13,577 bases of DNA, from positions 1-13,577 of the forward strand of contig JAISHJ010000018.1 in assembly GCA_031262625.1 (NCBI GenBank). The letters are read 5' to 3'. Below are positions 6,127 through 12,292 of the stretch, piece by piece. This stretch comes from Ruminococcus sp. GTDB lineage: Bacteria; Bacillota; Clostridia; Oscillospirales; Ruminococcaceae. The notes beneath the pieces were generated by a model that worked only from the letters and a program-made list of their open reading frames with translations, was not told where the DNA came from and made no database searches. The position numbers were made by a program, and so were the translations under genes. Each line of letters begins with the position of its first letter. Within the stretch, counting starts at the first letter, position 1.

Positions 6127-7932
6127 TCAAGAATTTTTATACGGTTTTATCTTTATCTTCTGCCCGGCGATAGATTTCCCGGTCATGGAAGATATTACGT
6201 GTTCGCGGTCACCGGTAGGTACTTCAACGGTGGTGAAGTTCCCCTTAATGTCGATTTTTCCGAAGGAACGCCCGGGTAAACCCGTTGCATCGGTAAGCGC
6301 GCCCAATACAAAGCGCGGTTCAATCCGCTGGTCTCGCCCGAGAGATATTTCAATTTTAGACATATTTGCGCGAGGAGCGTTTCTGTCAAATCCGCTCTTG
6401 TCGTAGCCGCGGTTTCCGTAACCTCTGCCGCTCCTGTCACCTCTGTCACCGTAACTGTTTCCTCTGTCACCTCTGTCACCTCTGTCACCGTAGCTGTTCC
6501 CTCTATCGCCCCTGTAGGAGCCGCCTCTGCTATAATTCCCTCTGTCACCGAAACGTCCGCCCTGACGGGACTTACGCTCATCGAAAGAAGTTATTGCTAT
6601 ATTTTCGGGGATATTCTTAAGTTCTTTCGATATCCGCATACCGAGTAAAGCGCGTGCTACTTCGTCGGTAGTGAGTTCGGAATTTTCGATAAGTCTTGCT
6701 ATATAGTCGTTGTATTTTTGATACTTGCCTGTTTCGTTAACGCTTAGGATACGTTCACCGAGGTGTTTGAGTTTATTTTCGATAATATCCTCGCGGGTGG
6801 GGAGAGGCTTCTTTACTATCTCCGCCTTAATGAAAGAAATTATATCGCGGAGTTCGTAAAACTGCTTCCGCCCGGAGATTAAAGTGTAGGAAACGCCTGT
6901 TTTTCCGGCGCGCCCCGTACGTCCGATACGGTGGATATAATATTCGTTATCCTGCGGTATATCGTAGTTGAAAACCATGTCAACATCGTCAACATCAATA
7001 CCTCTTGCCGCAACGTCGGTTGCAATCAGAATATTAAGTTTGCCGGATTTGAAGCTGTTTATAACTTGTGTGCGGTTTTGCTGTTTCATGTCGCCGTGAA
7101 GTCCTGCGGCTTTGAAACCGTTGCTCACAAGAAGGTCTGTAAGTTCGCTTACCTTAATTTTCGTGTTGCAGAAGATTATCGAAAGCTTCGGTTCAAGAGA
7201 GAGGAGAAGCATTTTTAAAGCGTCGTCTTTGTGTCCGATAGGTACTTCAACGAAATATTGGCTGACAGAATCAACGGTGCGAGATTTTTGCTCAACTCCC
7301 ACAAGTACCGGGTCTGTCTGGAATTTTTTCGTGATATTAAGTATCGGCAGCGGCATTGTCGCCGAAAATAGAATAGTCTGCCGCTCTTCGGGAGCAGTCG
7401 CAAGGATTTTTTCTATGTCTTCGCGAAAGCCCATATTAAGCATCTCGTCCGCTTCGTCAAGAACTACTGTCTTTATCGCATCAAGCTTCAAAGTTTTCCG
7501 TTCAAGATGGTCGATTACCCGCCCGGGAGTACCTATGACTATATTCGCGCCCCTGCGCAAGTTCCAAATCTGCTTTTCGATATCCGCGCCGCCGAATATT
7601 GCGACGGGGTGTATATACGGCATAAATTTCGCGAATTTTCTTATTTCATCCGCCGCCTGCATAGCAAGTTCACGAGTGGGACAGAGGACTAAAACCTGTA
7701 CGCCGCGCACATCTTCTTCAATCTGCATGATGGTGGGGATGCCGAATGCGGCAGTTTTCCCCGTACCGGTGTGGGAACGTCCGATTACGTCACGCCCCTC
7801 AAGGATTAGAGGGATTGTGCGTTCTTGAATTTCTGTCATTTCAGTATAGCCGAGTTCTTCGACTGCCTTCTGTATAACGTCAGGCAGGTTTTGGGGTTCA
7901 TCCTCACCCCAAGTGATTTCATTAAATTGCAT
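6127..7932 (-). CDS. deaD: DEAD-box ATP-dependent RNA helicase with RG-rich linker and DbpA-type RNA-binding domain
   Basis: It unwinds RNA duplexes with ATP and in this family acts in ribosome assembly, mRNA decay and cold adaptation. The 601 residues show the Q motif (GYTEMTEIQ, 28-36), Walker A as SHTGTGKT (53-60), PTRELA (85-90), DEAD (159-162), SAT (190-192), then ATDVAARGID and HRIGRTGRAG in the second RecA domain. Residues about 451-522 are a disordered linker of repeated GDRG, GNSYGDRG and SRGG units. Residues about 523-598 match the DbpA/CsdA RNA-binding fold (MSKIEISLGRDQRIEPRFVLG). Ribosome binding site GGAG lies five bases before ATG 7932. The gene has its own promoter. DeaD/CsdA or CshA are the closest named relatives; the symbol is a family-level choice. 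Confidence 0.94.
   Translation of the reverse strand: MQFNEITWGEDEPQNLPDVIQKAVEELGYTEMTEIQERTIPLILEGRDVIGRSHTGTGKTAAFGIPTIMQIEEDVRGVQVLVLCPTRELAMQAADEIRKFAKFMPYIHPVAIFGGADIEKQIWNLRRGANIVIGTPGRVIDHLERKTLKLDAIKTVVLDEADEMLNMGFREDIEKILATAPEERQTILFSATMPLPILNITKKFQTDPVLVGVEQKSRTVDSVSQYFVEVPIGHKDDALKMLLLSLEPKLSIIFCNTKIKVSELTDLLVSNGFKAAGLHGDMKQQNRTQVINSFKSGKLNILIATDVAARGIDVDDVDMVFNYDIPQDNEYYIHRIGRTGRAGKTGVSYTLISGRKQFYELRDIISFIKAEIVKKPLPTREDIIENKLKHLGERILSVNETGKYQKYNDYIARLIENSELTTDEVARALLGMRISKELKNIPENIAITSFDERKSRQGGRFGDRGNYSRGGSYRGDRGNSYGDRGDRGDRGNSYGDRGDRSGRGYGNRGYDKSGFDRNAPRANMSKIEISLGRDQRIEPRFVLGALTDATGLPGRSFGKIDIKGNFTTVEVPTGDREHVISSMTGKSIAGQKIKIKPYKNS
6433..6513 (-). repeat. Short tandem coding repeat in helicase linker (GDRG units)
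   Basis: Within the helicase linker the bases repeat near-identical 9-base units (ggtgacaga on the coding strand) encoding Gly-Asp-Arg, in two blocks split by GNSY codons. Such repeats often change copy number by slippage, in steps of three codons that keep the frame. It is coding DNA, not a CRISPR array: the units are adjacent and have no spacers. Confidence 0.8.
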
Positions 7933-7991
7933 AGTTTCTCCGATATTTTAGTTAAAAGGTGATATTTTTATAAATTACACCACGAAAAGAT

Positions 7992-8020
7992 ATTATAACA
8001 TATATTTTTGGCTAAGTCAA
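7992..8020 (-). promoter_or_regulatory. Promoter of the DEAD-box helicase gene
   Basis: TTGACT (8020-8015), a 17-base spacer and a perfect TATAAT (7997-7992) on the minus strand. The start would be near 7985, leaving a 5' leader of about 53 bases rich in A and U, too short for a long cold-shock leader. Confidence 0.88.
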
Positions 8021-8035
8021 GATACAAAATGTGAA

Positions 8036-8067
8036 TTTTAAAATTGCCCCGCTAAGCAGGGCAATTT
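8036..8067 (-). terminator. Terminator after the receiver/MshEN-CheX operon
   Basis: AAATTGCCC (8067-8059) pairs with GGGCAATTT (8049-8041), a 9-bp stem with a 9-base loop that can add a GC/GC inner pairing. The U-run after it on the minus strand is only about four bases before TAAAATT, so termination may be partial. It lies about 90 bases after the stop at 8156 and ends just upstream of the helicase promoter. Confidence 0.7.
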
Positions 8068-8155
8068 GTAAGTTTATGTAATTTAATTGCTGCACACACA
8101 CCAAATCGAATTTGTACCGCACACTCGACCGCACAATCAATCGACCGTCGTACTT

Positions 8156-9034
8156 TTACATAGCAACAATGAAGTTAACGTTGCCGAAGGTGAAGTTAAC
8201 CGGGAAAACGTAGAGATTACCGAGACCGGAAAGGTCCATCTGCTCGTAATATTTCTGCGGTTCAAGTTCAATTTCGAGACCTTCGTTGTTTGAGAGTTTA
8301 ACGGCAAAGAGCCCGTTGTGAAGGTTTAAGAACTCGCTTATGCAAGCCTTTGTGTAGTCGTCGTTCATCGAAAGGGATTCGTTTGAAAAACGAGACGCGA
8401 ATTCAACCATGGTATTTTCGTCGGCATCAATAATTGTAATCGCAGATAGACCGTGACGGATGCGCTGTTTTGCGCCGGAAGCGGTCGTATCAAGCTTTTC
8501 AATCTTATTAGGAACAAAATCGTCGCCGACAAAGCGGATGAGGTTTTTAAAGAGGAGCGAAACATATTCAACGAGATGCTCTTCTCCGGCAACACTTCCG
8601 TTGAGTTTATAGAACCTTCCGAGCATCTTTTCGGTAAGTTCGTCCTTAACATCGTAAAAATCATCATCGGTAATGTTATTATCAAGCTTAAATTGACGGA
8701 TAGCATCTGCAAACTGTGCAGTAGTCATGTGTCCGTTATCAATAAGCGCCTGTCCGAGGATAAGGTGTCCGCTTTTTTGCGATTTTAAGAGAGTAGCAAT
8801 CTGTTCGGGTGATAAGTAACCTTTTTCTACCATAAGGTCGCCGATTCGCTTGTCCATAATTCTTTGAAGTTCGTGAATTTCGTCAACCTGATCGGGAGTC
8901 ATCAGTCCGGCATCAATTGCCAGAACTCCCAGTTTAACGCGGGTCGAAGAGCTTTCACGAAGTGCTTCAATAAGATGAGACGGTGAAACTAAGTGCTGTT
9001 TTAACAGATAGTTACCGAAAAGTTGAGTCAGCAT
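8156..9034 (-). CDS. MshEN-like repeats fused to a CheX-like phosphatase region
   Basis: The 292-residue protein has no signal peptide or membrane segment. Residues 5-115 contain four helical repeats of the type found at the N-terminus of PilB/GspE/MshE ATPases. Two of them, KLGVLAIDAG...Q (34-57) and RIGDLMVEKG...Q (63-86), are 24 residues each and separated by exactly five, the layout published for cyclic di-GMP-binding MshEN domains. No ATPase follows. Instead residues about 150-292 resemble CheX/CheC phosphatases, with the signature E233, N236 and G240 in SEFLNLHNG and a following EIELEPQ. Its gene begins six bases after the receiver gene, and the receiver's last codons supply its AAGGAG ribosome binding site. 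I infer that it dephosphorylates the neighbouring receiver; ligand binding is a hypothesis. Confidence 0.72.
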   Translation of the reverse strand: MLTQLFGNYLLKQHLVSPSHLIEALRESSSTRVKLGVLAIDAGLMTPDQVDEIHELQRIMDKRIGDLMVEKGYLSPEQIATLLKSQKSGHLILGQALIDNGHMTTAQFADAIRQFKLDNNITDDDFYDVKDELTEKMLGRFYKLNGSVAGEEHLVEYVSLLFKNLIRFVGDDFVPNKIEKLDTTASGAKQRIRHGLSAITIIDADENTMVEFASRFSNESLSMNDDYTKACISEFLNLHNGLFAVKLSNNEGLEIELEPQKYYEQMDLSGLGNLYVFPVNFTFGNVNFIVAM

Positions 9035-9040
9035 AAGCTC

Positions 9041-9448
9041 TCACTCCTTAAATAAATCTTTGCCGGTTTTATCTTCAAGCTCCGCTATAACGAGCTCAAG
9101 AACGGTCTTTATATCATCTGCACTGACCGGCTTTTGAAGGAAGCCGCGTGCACCGAGTCTCTCCGCTTCGTCGCGTTTGGCAATTGTGCCCATAGAGGAG
9201 AGCATAAAGACGATTGCGTCAGAATGATAACTGATAATTTCTTTCAAAGCTTCAAGCCCGGTTTTGTTAGGCATAACCTGATCGAGGAATACACAGTCGG
9301 GCTTACTTAGCTTAAACAGTCTTACGGCTTGTTCACCGTCAAGAGCCGTCTGTACTACCCCGACACCGAGAGACCTGAGCATATCTCCCATTTTTTTGAT
9401 AATCATCAATGAGTCATCACAAAGAAGAACCTTCAGACCCGAATACAT
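9041..9448 (-). CDS. CheY-like single-domain response regulator
   Basis: This is a 135-residue stand-alone receiver domain with no output domain, so it should act by binding a partner protein. All key residues are present: acidic pair Asp11-Asp12 in LLCDDS, phosphoacceptor Asp56 in FLDQVMP, the Ser pair 84-85 in MLSSMG, and Lys106-Pro107 in LQKPV. A short charged tail (about 121-135) extends beyond the domain. The ATG at 9448 has AAGGA seven bases upstream. It is the first gene of a two-gene unit and its stop overlaps the translation signals of the MshEN-CheX gene, which points to a fixed ratio of the two proteins. No histidine kinase, CheA or flagellar gene is in the window, so the input is unknown. 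Confidence 0.93.
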   Translation of the reverse strand: MYSGLKVLLCDDSLMIIKKMGDMLRSLGVGVVQTALDGEQAVRLFKLSKPDCVFLDQVMPNKTGLEALKEIISYHSDAIVFMLSSMGTIAKRDEAERLGARGFLQKPVSADDIKTVLELVIAELEDKTGKDLFKE

Positions 9449-9497
9449 ATTTTTTCCTTTTCATTTCTTTGATTTTTATATCTCGGGTAATGGTATC

Positions 9498-9526
9498 ATT
9501 ATAGCATAACTCTAAGGTAAAATCAA
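9498..9526 (-). promoter_or_regulatory. Promoter of the receiver/MshEN-CheX operon
   Basis: TTGATT (9526-9521), a 17-base spacer and perfect TATAAT (9503-9498) on the minus strand, with TG one base upstream of the -10 (extended -10). The start would be near 9491. The stretch 9527-9588 upstream holds two copies of TTCGTTAAT (9546-9554 and 9585-9593), possible regulator sites or chance. Confidence 0.87.
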
Positions 9527-9588
9527 GTTTGTTTTCGTAGAATATTTCGTTAATAAATTGTGCATTTTGCATAAATTTTCATTATTCG

Positions 9589-10932
9589 TTAATGCAAATT
9601 ATGTATATTATCAATCTTTTTTCGCCAAATACCTTTTCGGTATATAATTATAGAGATTATTGCCGTTATCGCAAGAGCGGCGGTGTAACTGATAAAAATC
9701 GCCGCTGCACCGAATTTTGGTGCCAAAATATATACGAGAGCAACCCTTAATACAAGATTATTTACTGTAGTCAGAAGATATAATTTCATTCTCCCCGCGG
9801 CACGTAAAATATCGTCGCAAAGGTACTTAATTCCCATTAAAGGATAAACGCAGGCGGCAGTTATTATATAGTATGAAGCTATCTTCACCGCTTCTTCCGA
9901 CGTTCCCTTTTCAACAAAGAAGCCGATAATCTGATTGTGGAACAGGATTACCGAAAGACTGAAAATTCCCGAAATTATAAGTACTATTATAAGTCCTGCT
10001 CGGAAGCCGTCTTTTACGCGGCGAAAGTTACCGCCGCCGATATTTTGTGCTGCAAAGGCAGAATTTCCGTCGGGAATACTGTCGATACAGTTTGAAGCGA
10101 AGCCGTTAATCTTCCCGCCCAAGGCGCACCCGGCGATAACTGCCGTCCCCATCGGATTGATAACGCCTTGAATCAAAACATTTCCTATTGCCGAAACGGA
10201 GGAATGAAGCATTGCCGGTATGATATTTCTGATCAGGTGTTTAAAGCATTTATATGTAAATACGGGAGTTTTCGCCGTAACCGACTGCTTCCGTTTATGA
10301 AGCAGTGTAAAAAACACAGCAGCGGCGGCTATAGCCTGTGAAATTAAACCTGCCCAAGCAAGGCCGGTAACGCCGAAATCTAAATATTTAACAGAAATTA
10401 TATCAAGAGCAAAGTTAATGCCGTTTGAAGCGATAAGGTAAAGAGCGGGCGTAAGGCTGTCACCGAGGGCGGTAAAAATACCGCTTGCTATATTGAATAT
10501 GTACATAAAAATAAGACTGAGGAGGATTACGCGTAAAAATTCAAGAGAATCTGAGTAAATTTCCGCCGGAGTTGAAATTGCCCTTAACATTGCGCCTGAA
10601 AATAACGTTCCGAGGACAGTTATTACTATCGCAAAGCCTGCACCTGCGATAAAGAGTGTACATATTGTCAAATTCTTTTCGTCGTTGCGCCCTGCTCCGC
10701 AGTGATGCGACACTACTACCGAACCGCCAACATTCATTCCATAAGCAAAAATCATGAAAATATCAGTCAGCGCCGAAACATTTCCTACTACCGACAGAGC
10801 ATCTTCGCCGAGGAATCGTCCTGCCGCGAAACTGTTTATAAGTCCGCTCTGCCCGAAGATTACGCATATTAAAATGGGCATTGAAAGCCTTAAAATGTGG
10901 TTGAACGGTTTGCCTTTTGTCATATCGCGCAT
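9589..10932 (-). CDS. MATE-family efflux transporter
   Basis: MATE proteins export drugs or metabolites across the cytoplasmic membrane in exchange for Na+ or H+. The 447 residues fit the family, with about 12 hydrophobic segments in two homologous halves. Family landmarks include the opening MTKGKPFNHILRLSMPIL, GRFLGEDALSVVGNV, the loop SGIFTALGDSLTPALYLI and, in the second half, AAQNIGGGNFRRVKDG. The first ATG (10932) is used; ATG 10923 is equally possible, as the only GAGG lies about 12 bases upstream of the first and 21 of the second. Substrate cannot be told. It is divergent from the plus-strand accessory genes, and no clear terminator follows it, so some readthrough into the receiver operon is possible. 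Confidence 0.93.
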   Translation of the reverse strand: MRDMTKGKPFNHILRLSMPILICVIFGQSGLINSFAAGRFLGEDALSVVGNVSALTDIFMIFAYGMNVGGSVVVSHHCGAGRNDEKNLTICTLFIAGAGFAIVITVLGTLFSGAMLRAISTPAEIYSDSLEFLRVILLSLIFMYIFNIASGIFTALGDSLTPALYLIASNGINFALDIISVKYLDFGVTGLAWAGLISQAIAAAAVFFTLLHKRKQSVTAKTPVFTYKCFKHLIRNIIPAMLHSSVSAIGNVLIQGVINPMGTAVIAGCALGGKINGFASNCIDSIPDGNSAFAAQNIGGGNFRRVKDGFRAGLIIVLIISGIFSLSVILFHNQIIGFFVEKGTSEEAVKIASYYIITAACVYPLMGIKYLCDDILRAAGRMKLYLLTTVNNLVLRVALVYILAPKFGAAAIFISYTAALAITAIISIIIYRKGIWRKKIDNIHNLH

Positions 10933-10989
10933 ATAAAAATAAGCCCTCTTTTCCCATAGTGTTTACAGTATATGGTATATAATGTTGTT

Positions 10990-11006
10990 GGTTACTAAAA
11001 TTAACC
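10990..11006. promoter_or_regulatory. Operator-like palindrome upstream of the MATE gene
   Basis: GGTTA (10990-10994) and TAACC (11002-11006) are mirror half-sites around a 7-base A/T centre, with flanks that nearly extend the symmetry. It sits where the -35 region of a weak MATE promoter would be, so a repressor binding here could control the exporter. No regulator gene is adjacent, so this is speculative. Confidence 0.3.
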
Positions 11007-11048
11007 GAAACAGTTTTTAAATTTTTTGTAAATATTTTAACATTTCGC

Positions 11049-11077
11049 TTGACAAATAGTACTATAAAATATATAAT
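11049..11077 (+). promoter_or_regulatory. Perfect consensus plus-strand promoter
   Basis: TTGACA (11049-11054), a 17-base spacer and TATAAT (11072-11077) match the sigma-A consensus at all twelve positions. Transcription would start near 11084, inside the left arm of an inverted repeat and about 245 bases before the first credible start codon. It may drive the GNAT gene through a long leader, or a small RNA. Confidence 0.85.
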
Positions 11078-11080
11078 ATG

Positions 11081-11125
11081 CTTTACCTTCGCGGCTGCAA
11101 TTATTTTAATAAAAGGAAGGTAAAG
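11081..11125 (+). repeat. 10-bp perfect inverted repeat just after the promoter
   Basis: CTTTACCTTC (11081-11090) and GAAGGTAAAG (11116-11125) are perfect complements around a 25-base loop. It lies at the predicted transcript 5' end, so it could be a stabilising 5' hairpin, a regulator binding pair, or a scar of an inverted element. The right arm contains AAGGAAGG, a Shine-Dalgarno-like run with no start codon behind it. Confidence 0.75.
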
Positions 11126-11228
11126 TTAGAAACAATCAGACAGTTTTGCACCCGGTTTTTCTCGCCGACAATATTATACGGCATAGATGTATACACCTGT
11201 GCCACTCACCTCCCCACGTGCTCTGTAG

Positions 11229-11257
11229 TTTACCTGTTGCTTCACAATCATTATATA
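11229..11257 (+). promoter_or_regulatory. Possible promoter within leader block copy 1
   Basis: TTTACC (11229-11234), 17 bases and TATATA (11252-11257). The -35 is weak, but the same boxes and spacing are kept in copy 2, where one indel falls just beyond the -10. It would start transcripts near 11263, about 65 bases before the GNAT start. Confidence 0.4.
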
Positions 11258-11289
11258 TCACATTAAAAAAAGAAAAGCGAGAACGCACA

Positions 11290-11329
11290 AAACGGTTTCA
11301 TCCCGTTTGGTGCCTATCGTTGAAAGGCA
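11290..11329 (+). promoter_or_regulatory. Paired hairpins covering the GNAT ribosome binding site
   Basis: Two adjacent stems: AAACGG/CCGTTT (11290-11295 with 11303-11308) and TGCCTATC/GAAAGGCA (11311-11318 with 11322-11329), the latter with one A-A mismatch and a 3-base loop. The second stem buries AAAGG, the only Shine-Dalgarno-like sequence, and the A of the first ATG, so it could lower translation until opened. Confidence 0.5.
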
Positions 11330-11904
11330 TGATCATAAACATGAATAATAAAACCGTATTTGTAGATTTGGAAACAGAAAATCTGTCTTTAAAACAAATA
11401 AGCATGGAATACAAAGAAGATGTATTCCGTCAATTCAGCGATGAGGACGTCAATAAATACCTTGTAGACGCCGAACCTTTTGTCAGCATGGAAGAAGCGG
11501 AAGAACTTATCAATTGGTATACAAGCCCGGAACCCAGAGGGCACCACAGGTGGGTTATCATACGAAAAACAGACAGCGCTTTTCTCGGAACTTGCGGATA
11601 TCACAATTGGGATAATGAAAATAACATCTGTGAAATCGGGTATGATCTATATAAAGATTATTGGCACAAAGGCTATATGACCGAAGCGTTACAAGAAGTG
11701 ATCAAATTCGGTTTTGAAAAGATGGGATTAAATCGAATACAAGGATTTGTACATACGCAACATGAAAAGTCTCTTAATGTGCTATTTCGTTTAGGTTTCA
11801 AACAAGAAGGTATAATCCGCGACAAACATTTTTTCAGAGGGAGCTACTATGACCATTTTTGCTTATCTTTGTTAAAAAGGGAGTGGAATACAACGGACGA
11901 ATAA
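11329..11904 (+). CDS. GNAT-family N-acetyltransferase, RimJ/RimL type
   Basis: It should transfer acetyl from acetyl-CoA to an amino group of a protein N-terminus or small molecule; the substrate is not evident. The 191 residues have the order of RimJ/RimL-like GNATs: N-terminal strand and helix, LGTCGYHNW (86-94), the strand CEIGYDL, the acetyl-CoA pyrophosphate loop YWHKGYMTEA (111-120), FGFEKMGLNRIQGFV, and HEKSLNVLFRLGFKQEG (145-161), the usual C-terminal cofactor region. ATG 11329 is used to match the start inside the duplicated block; ATG 11341 is a good alternative with longer spacing. Codon use is more A/T-rich than in neighbouring genes and than in the remnant that follows, suggesting separate origin. 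Its 5' end lies in the repeated leader. Confidence 0.88.
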   Translation: MIINMNNKTVFVDLETENLSLKQISMEYKEDVFRQFSDEDVNKYLVDAEPFVSMEEAEELINWYTSPEPRGHHRWVIIRKTDSAFLGTCGYHNWDNENNICEIGYDLYKDYWHKGYMTEALQEVIKFGFEKMGLNRIQGFVHTQHEKSLNVLFRLGFKQEGIIRDKHFFRGSYYDHFCLSLLKREWNTTDE

Positions 11905-11916
11905 GACCTTTTCTAA

Positions 11917-12158
11917 CGCAAGGATAGCTTTGAGGAGGAACGCGCTGCCCTCTATCCCATCATCCTGCGCAAATATAACCCCGAATATCCCGAGTGGTTC
12001 GCACAGGAGTGGGACAACCTCACGCGCCTAATCGGCACGGAAAGCATCGTCCGCATTAGATATATCGGCAGTACCTCCGTCCCCGGTCTGCTTGCCAAGC
12101 CGACGATTGATATTCTGCTTGAAATCGCAGACAATACTGACACGGACAAGCTCAGTAA
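11917..12158 (+). pseudogene. GrpB-family remnant truncated at both ends
   Basis: About 80 codons encode the N-terminal part of a GrpB-family (nucleotidyltransferase-fold) protein: FEEERAALYPIILRKYN, PEWFAQEW, then the signature RIRYIGSTSVPGLLAKP and TIDILLEI. There is no start codon; the frame opens after a TAA at 11914 and close to the GNAT stop. Family proteins are about 170 residues, but here the similarity stops at 12158, where copy 2 of the leader block begins. The G/C-rich codons differ from the GNAT gene. The frame stays open through the block into the serine hydrolase, but without start or ribosome binding site a fusion protein is unlikely. GrpB function is poorly known; family members are sometimes linked to GNAT domains. 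Confidence 0.82.
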
Positions 12159-12193
12159 ACACCTGTGCCACTCACCTCCCACGTGCTCTGTAG

Positions 12194-12222
12194 TTTACCT
12201 GTTCCTTCACAATCATTATATC
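12194..12222 (+). promoter_or_regulatory. Possible promoter within leader block copy 2
   Basis: TTTACC (12194-12199), 17 bases and TATATC (12217-12222), the counterpart of the boxes in copy 1. It would give the serine hydrolase its own transcript with a leader of about 65 bases. The -10 is slightly poorer than in copy 1. Confidence 0.38.
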
Positions 12223-12252
12223 ATATTAAATAAAGAAAAGCGAGAACGCACA

Positions 12253-12292
12253 AAACGGTTTCATGCCGTTTGGTGCCTTTCGCTGAAAGGCA
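12253..12292 (+). promoter_or_regulatory. Paired hairpins covering the serine hydrolase ribosome binding site
   Basis: AAACGG/CCGTTT (12253-12258 with 12266-12271) is followed by a perfect 8-bp stem TGCCTTTC/GAAAGGCA (12274-12281 with 12285-12292) with a 3-base loop GCT. It is stronger than in copy 1 because the A-A mismatch is repaired. AAAGG and the A of ATG 12292 are inside the stem. Confidence 0.55.

Larger units (their letters stand above)
10933..11328. other. Divergent regulatory region between MATE and GNAT genes
   Basis: No protein gene is supported in these 396 bases. From left to right they hold the weak MATE translation signals, A/T-rich DNA with only a poor minus-strand promoter (TATACT or TATATA boxes near 10965-10982 and no good -35), a small palindrome, a consensus plus-strand promoter, a 10-bp inverted repeat, about 65 bases without any recognised feature (11126-11192), and the first copy of a duplicated block. 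An open frame from TTG 11146 into the GNAT gene has no ribosome binding site. Confidence 0.7.
11193..11345 (+). repeat. Duplicated leader block, copy 1 (before GNAT gene)
   Basis: This 153-base block matches 12159-12308 with about seven substitutions and two small indels (one C, and two bases near 11256), roughly 94% identity by eye. It begins at ACACCTGTGCC and ends within ATGAA of the downstream gene, so the match includes the first five codons (Met-Ile-Ile-Asn-Met). It has no terminal inverted repeats and no transposase. It contains CACGTG, two ACCTGT words, a possible promoter and two hairpins. It behaves like a portable 5' leader rather than a classical insertion sequence. Confidence 0.9.

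Noticed and set aside
6433..6551. Short repeats resembling a CRISPR array
   Set aside because: Units are 9 bases, directly adjacent and in frame within the helicase gene, with no spacers and no cas genes.
6195..6581. A Thr/Val/Glu-rich 128-codon minus-strand frame
   Set aside because: It is a shadow of the GDRG repeat region of the helicase in another frame; low complexity comes from the repeated 9-base unit.
11193..11260. Structured regulatory RNA on the minus strand of the repeat, with TATAAT and a G-rich leader
   Set aside because: There is a TATAAT on that strand in both copies but no acceptable -35, and the G-rich stretch did not form a convincing known riboswitch or T-box core.
11146..11328. 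N-terminal extension of the GNAT protein from TTG 11146
   Set aside because: No ribosome binding site precedes the TTG, and the extension has no similarity to GNAT proteins; it runs through intergenic DNA and the repeat block.
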